This document shows, piece after piece, positions 24,956-34,361 of a stretch of 64,000 nt of DNA; positions within the stretch are counted from its first letter, which is position 1, and each line of letters begins with the position of its first letter. The stretch comes from Lachnospiraceae bacterium (GTDB taxonomy: Bacteria > Bacillota_A > Clostridia > Lachnospirales > Lachnospiraceae). Below the pieces are notes generated by a model. It did no database searches. It was given only the letters and a program-made list of their open reading frames with translations, and had not been told where the DNA came from. The DNA lies in NCBI GenBank assembly GCA_016287765.1, contig JAEEWS010000004.1, forward strand, positions 1 to 64,000. The letters run 5' to 3'. The position numbers and the translations under genes were made by a program.

Positions 24956-26629
24956 TCATTCCGCAGCCGGCGTAACCGTAGGTGTTGCTGACGGTGTCGG
25001 TGTGGCTGTGGGTGTAGGTGTTGCAGTCGGTGTTAGCGTCACAGTGGGTGTGGGTGTTGCAGTCGGCGTTAGAGTCGCAGTGGGTGTAGGTGTCGCAGTG
25101 GGTGTAGGTGTCACATCCGGCACATTATAAGAAGCCAGATCCGCATTCACCCAAATGGCGGGTCTTACACCGAAAACCTTATAGTCCGGACTTTCTCCGC
25201 TTAATGACAGTTTGCCATCATAGGTGATATCCGAAATGTAATTAAACTCCGCAGTTCTGCTGGTTATCTTCTTACCCACGGTCCTGAGCCACCAGTTGCA
25301 GAACAATGTGGGACTGAACACATGCTTAAAATCGATCATATCTATATGTCTGTCCGTGGAAAGCAGCAGTCCTCTGTTAAAAGCATAGGGTGTGCCGAGA
25401 CATTTCATTCTTGCATCTCCGGAATAATCCCAAAGATTGGTTCCCTTATCCGAATATGTACCCTCCTTGATCTTAAAATAATTTACAGCTTCCTGAAGGG
25501 AAAGAAGAAATACATTGTCGTAGGTATCTATGCCCGGATTTGCATCATAGGAAACACCTTTTTGGGACATTTCCTTTTCATAATAAGGATTAAAATCACT
25601 GTATAGGAAGGTTCTGTTTATAGACAGCTGCTGATCCCTGGTGAAAGCAGTATTATAAAAATCTCCGTTCAGCCATTTTCTTAAAGCCGAGCTTTCCCAT
25701 ACATTCCACATGAGAGTCTCGTCTCCCGAGAAAGCGGCAGCATCAAGAGCATAAACGCTTAGAAGGAGCAGATCATCATTCTGCCTGTCAAGAACGAACC
25801 ATTCTATCCATTCCGTGCCGTCTTCGGTATAGTTGTTCTGTTCATATTCACCGTAAAAGACCACGTCTCCCGCTTTAGCCTGTGTAAAGTCGGAAGTAAC
25901 CCTGTACTTCACACCGTTCACAACCACCTGAGTCGGAACAGGCGTTGGAGCCACAGCCTTTGTAGTACAATACTTACCGTTTATATAACCCGTTGATCCG
26001 TAGAAATCGATCCTCACCCATTCAGTATCGGGATTGGCACCTATCTTCTTGACCTTCATGTTCTGACTTAAGGTTCCGATGGAAGGATGCTCTGTGCCGG
26101 GTCCGGAACGCACATTAAGTTCTCCGGTATTGATCCACACAAATTCATTCACGGGCTTAAAAGGATCCGGCGTAGGCGTAGGTGTGGGTGTTCCTGTTAT
26201 TCCCGGCGTGGGAGTGTTGGTGGGAGTAGGCGTATCCGTAGGCGTGGGTGTGGGTGTGGGCGTATCTGTCGGAGTAGGTGTATATGTAGGGGTCGGCGTG
26301 TTGGTCGGGGTGGGTGTATCCGTAGGTGTAGGAGTATTTGTGGGGGTGGGAGTGTCTGTGGGAGTAGGTGTGGGGGTAGCAGTAAGCTCTGTCCTTCCCT
26401 CCTCGGCCAGTTTTCTTCTCTCAGCCTCATTTTCCGCTTCCAGCATCTGAAGATAGTGTTCCGCGCACATTCCGTCTCTGAACACCTTGTTGTGACAGCC
26501 TTCAAAACTGCAATAAGGGCTTTCACTCTCTTCATTCGGATCAAAGAGAGTGCAGCCCGAAGTAAGCAAAAGGCTTATCAGCAAAACAGCCGCCATGATT
26601 TTTTTATTTATTAAATAATTAAAAAGCAT
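24956..26629 (-). CDS. Lipoprotein with SH3 and DUF6273-like domains and Thr-Pro linkers
   Basis: 557 aa. Lipobox LLTSGC puts the lipidated Cys at 26. A small cysteine/histidine cluster follows (C40, C45, C55, H58 in [18 protein letters not shown]), which looks like a zinc knuckle. Then a Thr-Pro linker (about 83-157), an SH3 domain (163-222, [15 protein letters not shown]), a DUF6273-type domain (about 249-500, [41 protein letters not shown]) and a second Thr-Pro repeat tail (about 508-557). DUF6273 is common in clostridial surface proteins. Likely bound to the outer membrane face and the wall; function unknown. Upstream YccF gene ends 22 bases away. Confidence 0.75.
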   Translation of the reverse strand: MLFNYLINKKIMAAVLLISLLLTSGCTLFDPNEESESPYCSFEGCHNKVFRDGMCAEHYLQMLEAENEAERRKLAEEGRTELTATPTPTPTDTPTPTNTPTPTDTPTPTNTPTPTYTPTPTDTPTPTPTPTDTPTPTNTPTPGITGTPTPTPTPDPFKPVNEFVWINTGELNVRSGPGTEHPSIGTLSQNMKVKKIGANPDTEWVRIDFYGSTGYINGKYCTTKAVAPTPVPTQVVVNGVKYRVTSDFTQAKAGDVVFYGEYEQNNYTEDGTEWIEWFVLDRQNDDLLLLSVYALDAAAFSGDETLMWNVWESSALRKWLNGDFYNTAFTRDQQLSINRTFLYSDFNPYYEKEMSQKGVSYDANPGIDTYDNVFLLSLQEAVNYFKIKEGTYSDKGTNLWDYSGDARMKCLGTPYAFNRGLLLSTDRHIDMIDFKHVFSPTLFCNWWLRTVGKKITSRTAEFNYISDITYDGKLSLSGESPDYKVFGVRPAIWVNADLASYNVPDVTPTPTATPTPTATLTPTATPTPTVTLTPTATPTPTATPTPSATPTVTPAAE

Positions 26630-26651
26630 AGATTTACTTGGTTCCTTTAAG

Positions 26652-27008
26652 TTATCTTACTTTAGCCCCGAAGGGAAGGAGGCAGAGTTTAACCAGTTTA
26701 AAGCACTGCTTTCCGAAAGGAATACCGATGATCGTGATGCACCACAAAACGCCGCAGGCAAGGATCCCCAGACTGAGTTCCCATCCGAAAATGATCATCC
26801 AGATGATATTTGCAAGAGGATGCTCGTCAAAATCGGTGTCGATCTCTTTTCCGAAAGGCCAGATGACAAAACCTGCAATCTTAAAGCACTGCAATCCCAA
26901 AGGGATACCAATAACTGTGATACAGCACAGTATCCCGAGAACTCCCCAGATAATGGCAGCCCAAAGACCGGTTAAGATGAACCAAAGGATATTTCCGATA
27001 AATTTCAT
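26652..27008 (-). CDS. YccF domain membrane protein
   Basis: 118 aa with two copies of the YccF unit: [19 protein letters not shown] plus [21 protein letters not shown], then [16 protein letters not shown] plus [21 protein letters not shown]. About four membrane helices. Function of the family is unknown. Between the 119-aa membrane protein and the DUF6273 lipoprotein in the same direction. Confidence 0.85.
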   Translation of the reverse strand: MKFIGNILWFILTGLWAAIIWGVLGILCCITVIGIPLGLQCFKIAGFVIWPFGKEIDTDFDEHPLANIIWMIIFGWELSLGILACGVLWCITIIGIPFGKQCFKLVKLCLLPFGAKVR

Positions 27009-27044
27009 TCTCTTTCTCCTTCCTTTCTATAACTGATGACAGTT

Positions 27045-27404
27045 CTACTTTTTACGACCTCTGAGCGTAAGAATGGGTACTCCGACGCCGAAGCTGAAAA
27101 CATCCCAGGAAAGGAAAAGCCAGCCGAGGCCGGACACCTTAAGTGCATATCTTAATATTACGATAACCGCGATCCATATAAGAAATACAGCGCTTATGGT
27201 GGTGAGCGTCGAGTTCTTGGGACCCAGAGCTCCGGTGTAGACCAGAAGATCAAGGGCAAGTGTTCCCAGTGCAAAGAAATCTGTGATCAGTCTCAGATTA
27301 AAATTTGCCAGGACGCCGATATGTATGCCTGTATAATTCTGAAAAACGATCAGTCCCAAGAGGACCCATAAGACTACATTAAGAAAATGAGTGATTATCC
27401 TCAT
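27045..27404 (-). CDS. Small integral membrane protein
   Basis: 119 aa, about four hydrophobic segments (HFLNVVLWVLLGLIVF, LITDFFALGTLALDLLVY, TTISAVFLIWIAVIVIL, WLFLSWDVFSFGVGVPIL). Not recognised. An AGGAGG-type RBS lies about 6 bases before the ATG. Likely cotranscribed with the YccF gene. Confidence 0.65.
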   Translation of the reverse strand: MRIITHFLNVVLWVLLGLIVFQNYTGIHIGVLANFNLRLITDFFALGTLALDLLVYTGALGPKNSTLTTISAVFLIWIAVIVILRYALKVSGLGWLFLSWDVFSFGVGVPILTLRGRKK

Positions 27405-27456
27405 ATTTACCTCCTAAAAAACGTGTCGATCAAAATTCATTTTACCATAAAATCCC

Positions 27457-27957
27457 TTACTTAACAATAAGGCCGAATTCTTCCCTAAGGGCTACATTTC
27501 TGGACTTTTCGCTGAAATAAGCTTCTGCGGGATTTCTGAGCCAATGCTGCATGGCATCCCCATCCTTAAGGATCTCGGAAAACTCATCATCTTTCCTGTC
27601 CTTTGCGGAATGGTTTGCTATTCCGGTACATATCATGGTAAGTTCTTCTTCCGAAAATTCACCTGTGGCGGAAAGCAGGGGCCATACTCTTATGGCACTT
27701 TTCTTTGCATGTTCCGGAACGTTTTCGTCTATCTCATATTTGGAAAAATCGTGAAGCATCCCGGCTATGCAGGCAAGCTCGGCATAGCAGCCGTCATGTC
27801 CTCTCTTTAATGCGATCAGAGCACACGCCTGTCCCGTGCCATACAGATGAACATAGGCATTCCGCTGTCTCCCGGGATCAAGGATACCGTTTATCATCCT
27901 GTCCAATATCCCTCTGACCGTATCTACTCTGGTATATTCTCTTTCGTAATCGCCCAT
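27457..27957 (-). CDS. HD domain protein
   Basis: 166 aa. HD phosphohydrolase pattern: H in YVHLYGTGQ, HD in IAGMLHDFSKYE, then a helix with NHSAKDRKDDEF. Resembles YqeK-type HD hydrolases in length and metal-binding layout but is divergent. Cytosolic. Preceded by a structured intergenic stretch (27958-28169). Confidence 0.75.
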   Translation of the reverse strand: MGDYEREYTRVDTVRGILDRMINGILDPGRQRNAYVHLYGTGQACALIALKRGHDGCYAELACIAGMLHDFSKYEIDENVPEHAKKSAIRVWPLLSATGEFSEEELTMICTGIANHSAKDRKDDEFSEILKDGDAMQHWLRNPAEAYFSEKSRNVALREEFGLIVK

Positions 27958-28169
27958 AAAAAGTCTCCTTTAATACTTCCCCGATCATTAAGGCATGCAC
28001 CCGGAATTCCTCATAACTCCGGTTTTATGCCTTCTGTATGCCGTTAAAAAGTGTACGGCCTCCCGCAGATTTCCGACACTTTGAGCCTTCCCGCCTCCTT
28101 ACCGCAGCCTCTGAAAATATTGAGCCGCAGCTTTAAAATATCGCTGCGGCATATCGTTTGATCTCTGTT
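27958..28169 (-). other. Structured intergenic stretch before the HD gene
   Basis: On the minus strand: gccgcagc / gctgcggc (terminator-like, end of the GGDEF gene, about 28124-28152), a stem aaagtgt / acacttt (28048-28054 with 28076-28082) and ccgga / tccgg close to the HD gene. I found no match to a riboswitch class I know. Confidence 0.4.
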
Positions 28170-29261
28170 TCATTCGTTGTCTATCCCTCCGTGTCGAAGG
28201 CTCAATTTGTTGAGATACATCTTCGCATCGGTCTTAGAATATATTTCTTCAAAACTCAAAGGATTATCTTGGTTATATAAGGTCTGGCCCACACTTATCC
28301 TGATGCTTTCTCCCATCATTTCCGGCAGTTTATTGTCGGAAAGATATTTCCTGAGTCTCACTATGCAGGCCTCTCCTTCTTTATCGGTGGTGATCCCCGG
28401 TGCAAAAACAGCGAATTCATCTCCGCCCATTCGGGTAATGATGTCATTTTTTCTGAAGCTTTTCTGTAATCCTTCGGCAATGGTCTCCAATGCCTTATCA
28501 CCCACAGCATGACCAAAGGTGTCATTGATCCTCTTAAACTTATCGGCGTCAATGATATAGAACATGCCGTAATCCTTGGATTCAATGTGGTTTCTCATAG
28601 ACTCTTCACCATAGCCGCGGTTTAATATGCCTGTAAGCTGGTCTATCCGGGATTTAAGTTCCACCTTTTTACTGTATTCTTCCAAACGGCCGATAGCTTC
28701 TATGCTTGAAATGTGTTCCTGCAATGTAAAAAGATTTAATACCGTAGCCATTATACCGAAGGCTGTGGTGTAATAGAGGTCCATTTCCAGTACATATCCC
28801 GTTTTGAAATTCATATCTATAACGATAAATGCGGCAAGATTTAAAAGAATGAATGCAAAAACCTTGAAAGGCTTATCGACTATTACCAAAAGTGTGGTGC
28901 AAAGAAGTACTATAAACGTAATGGAAAAAGAGTCCTTTCTCAGGAAAACGCTTACATACATACCCGCAACCAGATAGATCTCTACAATCAGGTAAAAGAT
29001 AAAAGTGCTGAATCTCATAAGTTTTTTCATATATTTTCCCATCAGATAGGTTATAAGTCCCATCGCCATAAGAAATATATAAAAGCCGGGAAAAGTTTCC
29101 ATTTTCGAGAATATGCAGAGTGCAAGAAAACTGACTGCCAGAATCACGTCTATAACCCCCATTATACGCAGAGCCTTGGCATTTCTGTCTTGCAATACAC
29201 TCTTATATTTATCTATTGCTTCTCCTCGCAAAAAATTCAAGAATTGTTTCCAATTTAACAT
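28170..29261 (-). CDS. Membrane-bound diguanylate cyclase
   Basis: 363 aa. Six or so membrane helices (about 30-185), then a short linker and a GGDEF domain (LTGILNRGYGEESM, TRMGGDEFAVFAPG). RKND five residues before GGDEF forms an RxxD inhibitory site, so product feedback is likely. Makes c-di-GMP. No partner domain. Its promoter region (29262-29464) shows no structure I can name. Confidence 0.88.
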   Translation of the reverse strand: MLNWKQFLNFLRGEAIDKYKSVLQDRNAKALRIMGVIDVILAVSFLALCIFSKMETFPGFYIFLMAMGLITYLMGKYMKKLMRFSTFIFYLIVEIYLVAGMYVSVFLRKDSFSITFIVLLCTTLLVIVDKPFKVFAFILLNLAAFIVIDMNFKTGYVLEMDLYYTTAFGIMATVLNLFTLQEHISSIEAIGRLEEYSKKVELKSRIDQLTGILNRGYGEESMRNHIESKDYGMFYIIDADKFKRINDTFGHAVGDKALETIAEGLQKSFRKNDIITRMGGDEFAVFAPGITTDKEGEACIVRLRKYLSDNKLPEMMGESIRISVGQTLYNQDNPLSFEEIYSKTDAKMYLNKLSLRHGGIDNE

Positions 29262-29464
29262 TGCTTCACCGTAAATGCGGACTTTTAGCCGCTGAAACTA
29301 TTGATCGAAATAAAAAGATATCCGAGCCCCATATCCTTTTACGCACGATCACCCTAAACAGTTGTCATTACACGAAACGTGCTTTACTAATATAGCATCA
29401 TCTTATAAATTTGTCTAATAAAACTTGCCATCATCTAATCTTTGGGCCTTCTTTTTAAAAAGTC

Positions 29465-31372
29465 CTAAAGCAGGTTTTTCATCCACAGATCCGCCACCGC
29501 ATCCGAGGGCATTCTCAAGTCACCTCTGGGGGAAACCGCAATGCTTCCCACTTTGGGGCCGTCCGGAAGGCAGGAACGTTTGAACTGCTGTGAGAAGAAC
29601 CTGCGGCAAAAGGTCTTAAGCCACTTTAATATTGTCTCTTCGTCGAATTTTCCTTCAAAAGCGATCTTTGCTATCCTGAATATTTTTTTCGGTGCATAAC
29701 CGTTTCTGAGCATATGATAAAGGAAAAAGTCATGAAGCTCATAAGGTCCTACCAGATCCTCGGTCTTTTGAGATATGTTTCCCCCGGTGGGCGGCAGAAG
29801 TTCGGGACTTACAGGCGTATCAAGTATGTCCAGGAGCACTTCTGTCGTCTCCTTATCATTACAGGTATCCGCATAGTAACGCACCAGATGACGTACCAGA
29901 GTCTTGGGCACGCCCACATTTACAGCATACATGGACATGTGATCACCATTATAGGTTGCCCATCCCAAAGCCAGTTCCGAAAGATCTCCGGTGCCTATTA
30001 CGATACCATTGTTCTTATTGGCCAGGTCCATAAGCACCTGAGTCCTTTCCCTGGCCTGACCGTTTTCATAGGTAATGTCGTGAACATTGCTGTCCTGACC
30101 TATATCCGAAAAATGCTTATTTACAGCTTCCTTTATATCCACTTCCTTAAGAGTCGCTCCCAGGCTTCTCGTAAGTCTCACCGCGTTGTCATGGGTCCTG
30201 TCGGTGGTTCCGAAACAGGGCATGGTAACGGAAAGGATGTTTTCTCTTGACATGCCCAGCATATCAAAAGCTCTTGCAGTCACCAGAAGCGCCAGAGTGG
30301 AATCAAGACCGCCGGAAATGCCTATGGTGGCATTCTTACAGCCTATATGCTTTAATCTCTTATAAAGACCTCCCGCCTGAATGGAAAGTATCTGCTCGCA
30401 GCGTGCCTTCCTGAGGTTTTCGTTTCCGGGCACAAAGGGCTGCCCCGTGTAGGATCTGCTGATCTCGGTTTCCTTTATTTCATCAAAGGAAAACTCAACC
30501 ACTCTGTCTTTATCCGGAGTCTTTATCTCAAAGGTGTTCATTCTTCTTCTGTCATGGATCAGCTTCTCCAGGTCCAGATCACCGTATATTATGCCCGTGG
30601 AAAAGAGTTTACTCTCCGCCAGCATCTCTCCGTTCTCGCAGATCATGTCATGACCGGCGTAAACCACATCCTGGGTGGACTCTCCTTCTCCTGCCGAGGC
30701 ATATACATAGCCTGCCACCAGTCTTGCGGAAGTCATGGAAACCAGATTTCTTCTGTATTCATCCTTACATACAAGTTCATCACTGGCAGAAGGATTAACT
30801 ATAACGGTAGCCCCCTTTAAGGCAAGTGCGGTTGACGGGGTGTCCGGCACCCAAATATCTTCACAGATCTCACAGCCCACCACCATATGGGGATAATTTT
30901 TGCACTTTATAAGCAGGTCATTGCCCACCGGCACCTTTTCTCCCAAAAGATCCATATAGCCTTTTTTATCTCTTCCCGAAGCAAAATGCCTGCATTCGTA
31001 GAATTCACCGTAATTGGGAATAAAGGTCTTGGGGATCAGTCCCAGGATTTTTCCTTTATTTATGGCTGCTGCCATATTATAGAGTTTTCCTTCATCCTCT
31101 ATGGGAAGCCCCACATATATTAGAGCATCCATTTTGGCAGTTTCCCGGGCTATGTCCTTAAGTGCAGCCTTCGCCTCATCAAGCAGTATATCCTGCAAAA
31201 ACAGATCACCGCAGGTGTATCCGGTAATGCAAAGTTCGGGAAAGGCCATGAGCTTCGCTCCGTTTTTACAGGCCTCCTTTGCGGCTGCAACTATGGCATT
31301 TTTGTTAAAAACCACATCCGCCACCCTGATTTCAGGCGTAACAGCAGCCACCTTTATAAATCCGTCGATCAT
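29465..31372 (-). CDS. nadE: Glutamine-dependent NAD+ synthetase
   Basis: 635 aa. N-terminal nitrilase-type glutaminase (MAFPELCITGYTCGDLF with Glu, KTFIPNYGEFYE with Lys, VGCEICEDIWVP with the nucleophile Cys) and C-terminal PP-loop synthetase (GISGGLDSTLALL, IGTGDLSELALGW). Converts nicotinic acid adenine dinucleotide to NAD+ with ATP and ammonia from glutamine. Ends next to the membrane GGDEF gene. Confidence 0.95.
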   Translation of the reverse strand: MIDGFIKVAAVTPEIRVADVVFNKNAIVAAAKEACKNGAKLMAFPELCITGYTCGDLFLQDILLDEAKAALKDIARETAKMDALIYVGLPIEDEGKLYNMAAAINKGKILGLIPKTFIPNYGEFYECRHFASGRDKKGYMDLLGEKVPVGNDLLIKCKNYPHMVVGCEICEDIWVPDTPSTALALKGATVIVNPSASDELVCKDEYRRNLVSMTSARLVAGYVYASAGEGESTQDVVYAGHDMICENGEMLAESKLFSTGIIYGDLDLEKLIHDRRRMNTFEIKTPDKDRVVEFSFDEIKETEISRSYTGQPFVPGNENLRKARCEQILSIQAGGLYKRLKHIGCKNATIGISGGLDSTLALLVTARAFDMLGMSRENILSVTMPCFGTTDRTHDNAVRLTRSLGATLKEVDIKEAVNKHFSDIGQDSNVHDITYENGQARERTQVLMDLANKNNGIVIGTGDLSELALGWATYNGDHMSMYAVNVGVPKTLVRHLVRYYADTCNDKETTEVLLDILDTPVSPELLPPTGGNISQKTEDLVGPYELHDFFLYHMLRNGYAPKKIFRIAKIAFEGKFDEETILKWLKTFCRRFFSQQFKRSCLPDGPKVGSIAVSPRGDLRMPSDAVADLWMKNLL

Positions 31373-31405
31373 TTATATGCCTCCGAGTTGTCTTTTATGT
31401 CTCTC

Positions 31406-32614
31406 TTAATTAAAAAGCTTGTCATATTCAGGCAAAGGAGAAAGGCTTCTTTTTAAAATGCCCTTCATCTTGGCAATAGCCATACCATAGTTGGTAATGG
31501 GTACATTCTGAGCCTCCGCCGCTCCTATCCTGCTTCTCATTTCTCTTTCGTTAAGCATACATCCTCCGCAATGGATCACCAGTGCATACTTCGAAAGATC
31601 CTCCGGAAATCCGGTTCCCGAAGAAGTCTCTATCTTAATATCCTTACCTGTATGCTGTTTAAGCCAATTAGGTATCTTTACCGTACCGATGTCTCCACAC
31701 TGTCTGTGATGAGTGCAGCCTTCGCTCATCAGCACCGTATCTCCGTCTTTAAGCTCATCTATTACGGAAACGCCCTTAACGGAAGCTGCGAGAGTTCCCT
31801 TGTATCTGCTCATTAAAATGGAGAATGATGTGAGAGCCACATCCTCGGGTGTATCCCTGTTAACTCTCTCAAAGGCCTGAGAATCGGTTATCACTATCTT
31901 AGGTTTCTTTCCGAGAGCTTCCAGAGCATCCTTGAGCCTGTCTTCCTGTACCACCACATTGATGCCTCCGGCTTCCAAGATATCACGGATAGCCTGCTGC
32001 TGAGGAAGTATGAGTCTTCCCTTGGGCGCAGCCGCATCAACGGGAGTGACCAGCACGCATATATCTCCCGGACTGATAAGATCTCCCACCAGTTTAAGTT
32101 TCATGTCATCGGTCTTGGTAAGGTGAGCGATCCTTTCCTTGAGTTCATTTATATTGTCATTGTTCTTGGCGGAAACATAGATCACGTTATCTCTTTCCAC
32201 TGCTCTCATGGCAGGGTTAAGAAGATCCGCCTTGTTCATAACTATGATGTAATTTATATTCTTTTCCTTAAAAAGAGCCACCAGTTCCTGCTCTGCAGGC
32301 CCCATACCCTTTTCGCCGTCCACCACGAGCACGGCAATGTCCGTCTTCCCCAGAACCTTACGGGTGCTTCTGACTCTCATCTCACCCAATTCACCCACAT
32401 CGTCTATACCGGGGGTATCGATGATCTCCACCGGTCCGAGAGGAAGAAGTTCCATTGACTTATACACAGGATCCGTAGTAGTGCCGGGTGTATTGGAAAC
32501 AATGGCGATCTGCTGTCCCGTTATGGCATTTACCACACTGGACTTACCCGCATTTCTCCGTCCGAAAAAACCTATATGTACTCTTTCGCCCGAAGGCGTA
32601 TCATTCATTCCCAT
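31406..32614 (-). CDS. hydF: FeFe-hydrogenase H-cluster maturation GTPase HydF
   Basis: 402 aa from the ATG at 32614 (GGAGG 4 bases upstream; a second ATG at 32608 is 10 bases away). GTPase domain HIGFFGRRNAGKSSVV, DTPGIDDVG, NKAD; the C-terminal cluster ligands are CTHHRQ and HCGGC. Scaffold for the 2Fe subcluster before transfer to hydrogenase. An in-frame extension to 32731 covers the promoter at 32654-32682 and is not coding. HydE and HydG are not in the window. Confidence 0.92.
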   Translation of the reverse strand: MGMNDTPSGERVHIGFFGRRNAGKSSVVNAITGQQIAIVSNTPGTTTDPVYKSMELLPLGPVEIIDTPGIDDVGELGEMRVRSTRKVLGKTDIAVLVVDGEKGMGPAEQELVALFKEKNINYIIVMNKADLLNPAMRAVERDNVIYVSAKNNDNINELKERIAHLTKTDDMKLKLVGDLISPGDICVLVTPVDAAAPKGRLILPQQQAIRDILEAGGINVVVQEDRLKDALEALGKKPKIVITDSQAFERVNRDTPEDVALTSFSILMSRYKGTLAASVKGVSVIDELKDGDTVLMSEGCTHHRQCGDIGTVKIPNWLKQHTGKDIKIETSSGTGFPEDLSKYALVIHCGGCMLNEREMRSRIGAAEAQNVPITNYGMAIAKMKGILKRSLSPLPEYDKLFN

Positions 32615-32653
32615 ATGACCTCCGTATATATGTGCACAAAATATCCTAATATA

Positions 32654-32682
32654 ATCATAAATCTCATTTCCTGATATGGCAA
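32654..32682 (-). promoter_or_regulatory. Promoter of hydF
   Basis: Minus strand TTGCCA (32682-32677), 17-base spacer, TATGAT (32659-32654), about 40 bases before the start. Confidence 0.6.
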
Positions 32683-32748
32683 ATATTTTTTGTAAAAAAA
32701 TAAAAAGGGGTTCGCACCCTGCCGAAAGCATAGATTCCTGTTATAGAA

Positions 32749-32824
32749 TTCGACTCTCCTCAGGTCCACAAAAAAAAACGACGCGTAAACACGTCGTTTT
32801 TTAGTGGACCTGAGGGGAGTCGAA
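32749..32824 (-). repeat. Inverted copy of the tmRNA 3' end around its terminator
   Basis: Arms 32749-32769 and 32804-32824 are inverted copies of each other (20 of 21 bases). The right arm is the T-arm and acceptor part of ssrA. Between them lies the terminator stem, so the whole 76 bases fold into one long hairpin. Confidence 0.8.
32770..32802 (-). terminator. Terminator of ssrA
   Basis: Stem aaaaaacgacg / cgtcgtttttt with an 8-base loop; on the minus strand it closes with nine T residues. Confidence 0.8.
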
Positions 32825-33154
32825 CCCCTGTCCGAAAACCTATCCGCTACAGCTTCTTCCATCACAGTCTGCTATCCTGCTTTCGCCATTCCCTTGACAC
32901 TAAGCAAACAGACGCGCTTAATGCTTCGGTAGCTTCATGATACGCCCGCGCGGGCAAAGCTTACCGCGTGTCGTTTCCTACATGGATGACGCCGGTAACG
33001 TTATGTGTAGGTGCATATCGGCCGACGCGTTGCCCTTAGGCAGCGATTGCTAAATTATCGTTAGCGTTTAATTTTAAGTTGGTGTTTTATCGTGGCGCGC
33101 CTCCACGGATGGCTACCATAGGTTCAAAATCCCCGTCGAAACCGGAACAAGCCC
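32805..33154 (-). ncRNA. ssrA: Transfer-messenger RNA (tmRNA)
   Basis: About 350 nt on the minus strand. 5' end GGGCTTG then TTCCGGTTTCGACGGGG (conserved start region), and the T-arm GGGGTTCGACTCCCC near the 3' end. The 5' GGGCUUG pairs with the 3' CAGGUCC with two wobbles, followed by A; CCA is not encoded. The tag reading frame is at 33036-33065, giving ANDNLAIAA then stop, so the full tag is (A)ANDNLAIAA with GCT as the resume codon. With SmpB and RNase R next door it rescues stalled ribosomes and marks the product for proteolysis. Confidence 0.95.
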
Positions 33155-33169
33155 TGATAAGCAAATTAT

Positions 33170-33198
33170 ATTATACAACAAAGATATCAAAGTGCCAA
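33170..33198 (-). promoter_or_regulatory. Promoter of ssrA
   Basis: Minus strand TTGGCA (33198-33193), 17-base spacer, TATAAT (33175-33170), 16 bases before the mature 5' end. The -35 box lies in the REP-like palindrome. Confidence 0.6.
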
Positions 33199-33258
33199 GG
33201 GGGACGTTTCTGTTTTGGCACTTTTTTAGAGCCAAAACAGAAACGTCCCCTTTGGCTC
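33189..33258. repeat. REP/BIME-like double hairpin with GGGGACG core
   Basis: Two hairpins head to head: aaagtgccaa / ttggcacttt (33189-33198 with 33215-33224) and gagccaaa / tttggctc (33229-33236 with 33251-33258). Each has a loop with GGGGACGTTTCTGTT or its complement, so the outer 26-base arms (33194-33219, 33231-33256) also pair with one mismatch. This is the layout of paired REP elements. It sits between the GT2-GtrA gene and ssrA. Confidence 0.75.
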
Positions 33259-33259
33259 C

Positions 33260-34351
33260 TTATTTCTTAAACACCCATGCCTTCTGTACTCTGAAGTTTA
33301 TGAAAAACAGTACCGTATCCACCATGGCCTTGCATAAGGTTCTTAAGAGGCTGCCCTCTCCGAAGGAGTGGGATATAAGATATACCAATGTGGCGGAAAC
33401 ACAAAGCTGGATAGCCGCCAGTATATAGTATTTAAGCATGGAATTTTTTGCATCGGATTTAAATACCACATGCCTGTTTATCTTATAATTCAGGAAAGAA
33501 GACACTATCCTTGCACCGGCGGTGGCAAGAAAGACCACAAGCCAGCCCGAAGTAAAGGAATGCCCGAAAGCGGTAAAGCCTCCCGTTATGGTTCTTGTAA
33601 ACACAAGGTTAAGTATAAAGAACAGCACCAGATCCACTAAAGTGGAAGCAATGGCGGAAAAGATATACTTGAATATGATCTTATATATCTTGAAGCTGTC
33701 CCTGAAGGGATGGAAATGAGAAGTGGAATTCTCCTTATCCTCATATATGGTACGGATCTTAACCTCCGAAAAAGGTATGTTCCTTGAATGCATTTCAAGA
33801 AGCATATTTGTCTCGAATTCATATCTCTCCCCTTCGGTTTCACATAAGAAAGGAAGTACTTCCGCAGGAAAGGCTCTTAATCCGGTCTGAGTGTCTGAGA
33901 TCTTTATTCCGCAAAAAGCTCTGAAAACAAACTTTGTAATATTATTCCCGCATTTTGATTTCCACGGAACCTGGGGTTCGGAGAAATCACGGCAGCCAAG
34001 AACTGTAATGTTTCTGTCAAGCATAGCTCTTGCGCAGGCTGCAATATCCTCGGGATGATGCTGATCATCTCCGTCAACCGTAACCACGCCCTTAGAATCC
34101 TTTACATTTTCAAGTATCCAGCTGAAGGCGGTCTTTAACGCCCGCCCTTTACCCTTGTTTACTTCATGAGTAAGAAGGGTTACTCCGGGTTTTGAGGCAG
34201 CGATCTCAAAAGGTTCAAGATATTCTTTATCGCTTCCGTCATTAATGACCACTATTCTTTTAAATCCCTGTGCCAGGCAACCGTCCACCACTCTGTTTAA
34301 ACGGTGATCCGGATTAAGAGACGGCAATATTACGGTAACATTTTCAAGCAT
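33260..34351 (-). CDS. Glycosyltransferase family 2 fused to GtrA domain
   Basis: 363 aa. N-terminal GT-A glycosyltransferase (TVILPSLNPDHRL, VVINDGSDKEY, TVDGDDQHHPEDI) of the dolichyl-phosphate sugar synthase kind, then a GtrA membrane domain of four helices (about 225-363, FSAIASTLVDLVLFF, NYKINRHVVFKSD, NFRVQKAWVFKK). Such fusions probably make and flip a lipid-linked sugar. Located at the start of the trans-translation cluster but not related to it. Confidence 0.88.
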   Translation of the reverse strand: MLENVTVILPSLNPDHRLNRVVDGCLAQGFKRIVVINDGSDKEYLEPFEIAASKPGVTLLTHEVNKGKGRALKTAFSWILENVKDSKGVVTVDGDDQHHPEDIAACARAMLDRNITVLGCRDFSEPQVPWKSKCGNNITKFVFRAFCGIKISDTQTGLRAFPAEVLPFLCETEGERYEFETNMLLEMHSRNIPFSEVKIRTIYEDKENSTSHFHPFRDSFKIYKIIFKYIFSAIASTLVDLVLFFILNLVFTRTITGGFTAFGHSFTSGWLVVFLATAGARIVSSFLNYKINRHVVFKSDAKNSMLKYYILAAIQLCVSATLVYLISHSFGEGSLLRTLCKAMVDTVLFFINFRVQKAWVFKK

Positions 34352-34361
34352 GCTTATGTCC

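Noticed and set aside
24849..25130. Plus-strand Gly/Val repeat frame
   Set aside because: It is the antisense of the Thr-Pro repeat coding region and carries no independent signals.
28170..29261. c-di-GMP riboswitch near the GGDEF genes
   Set aside because: The conserved core sequences of class I and II riboswitches are not present upstream of either GGDEF gene.
32687..32725. tRNA-like T-arm sequence (gggtgcgaacccc) between hydF and ssrA
   Set aside because: No cloverleaf can be built around it; it is a short GNRA-type stem beside T-rich sequence.
32615..32731. Extended N-terminus of HydF
   Set aside because: It overlaps a good promoter and HydF family proteins begin at the MGMNDTPS region.
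32749..32824. Prophage attachment site at ssrA
   Set aside because: The repeat is inverted, not direct, and no integrase or phage gene is nearby.
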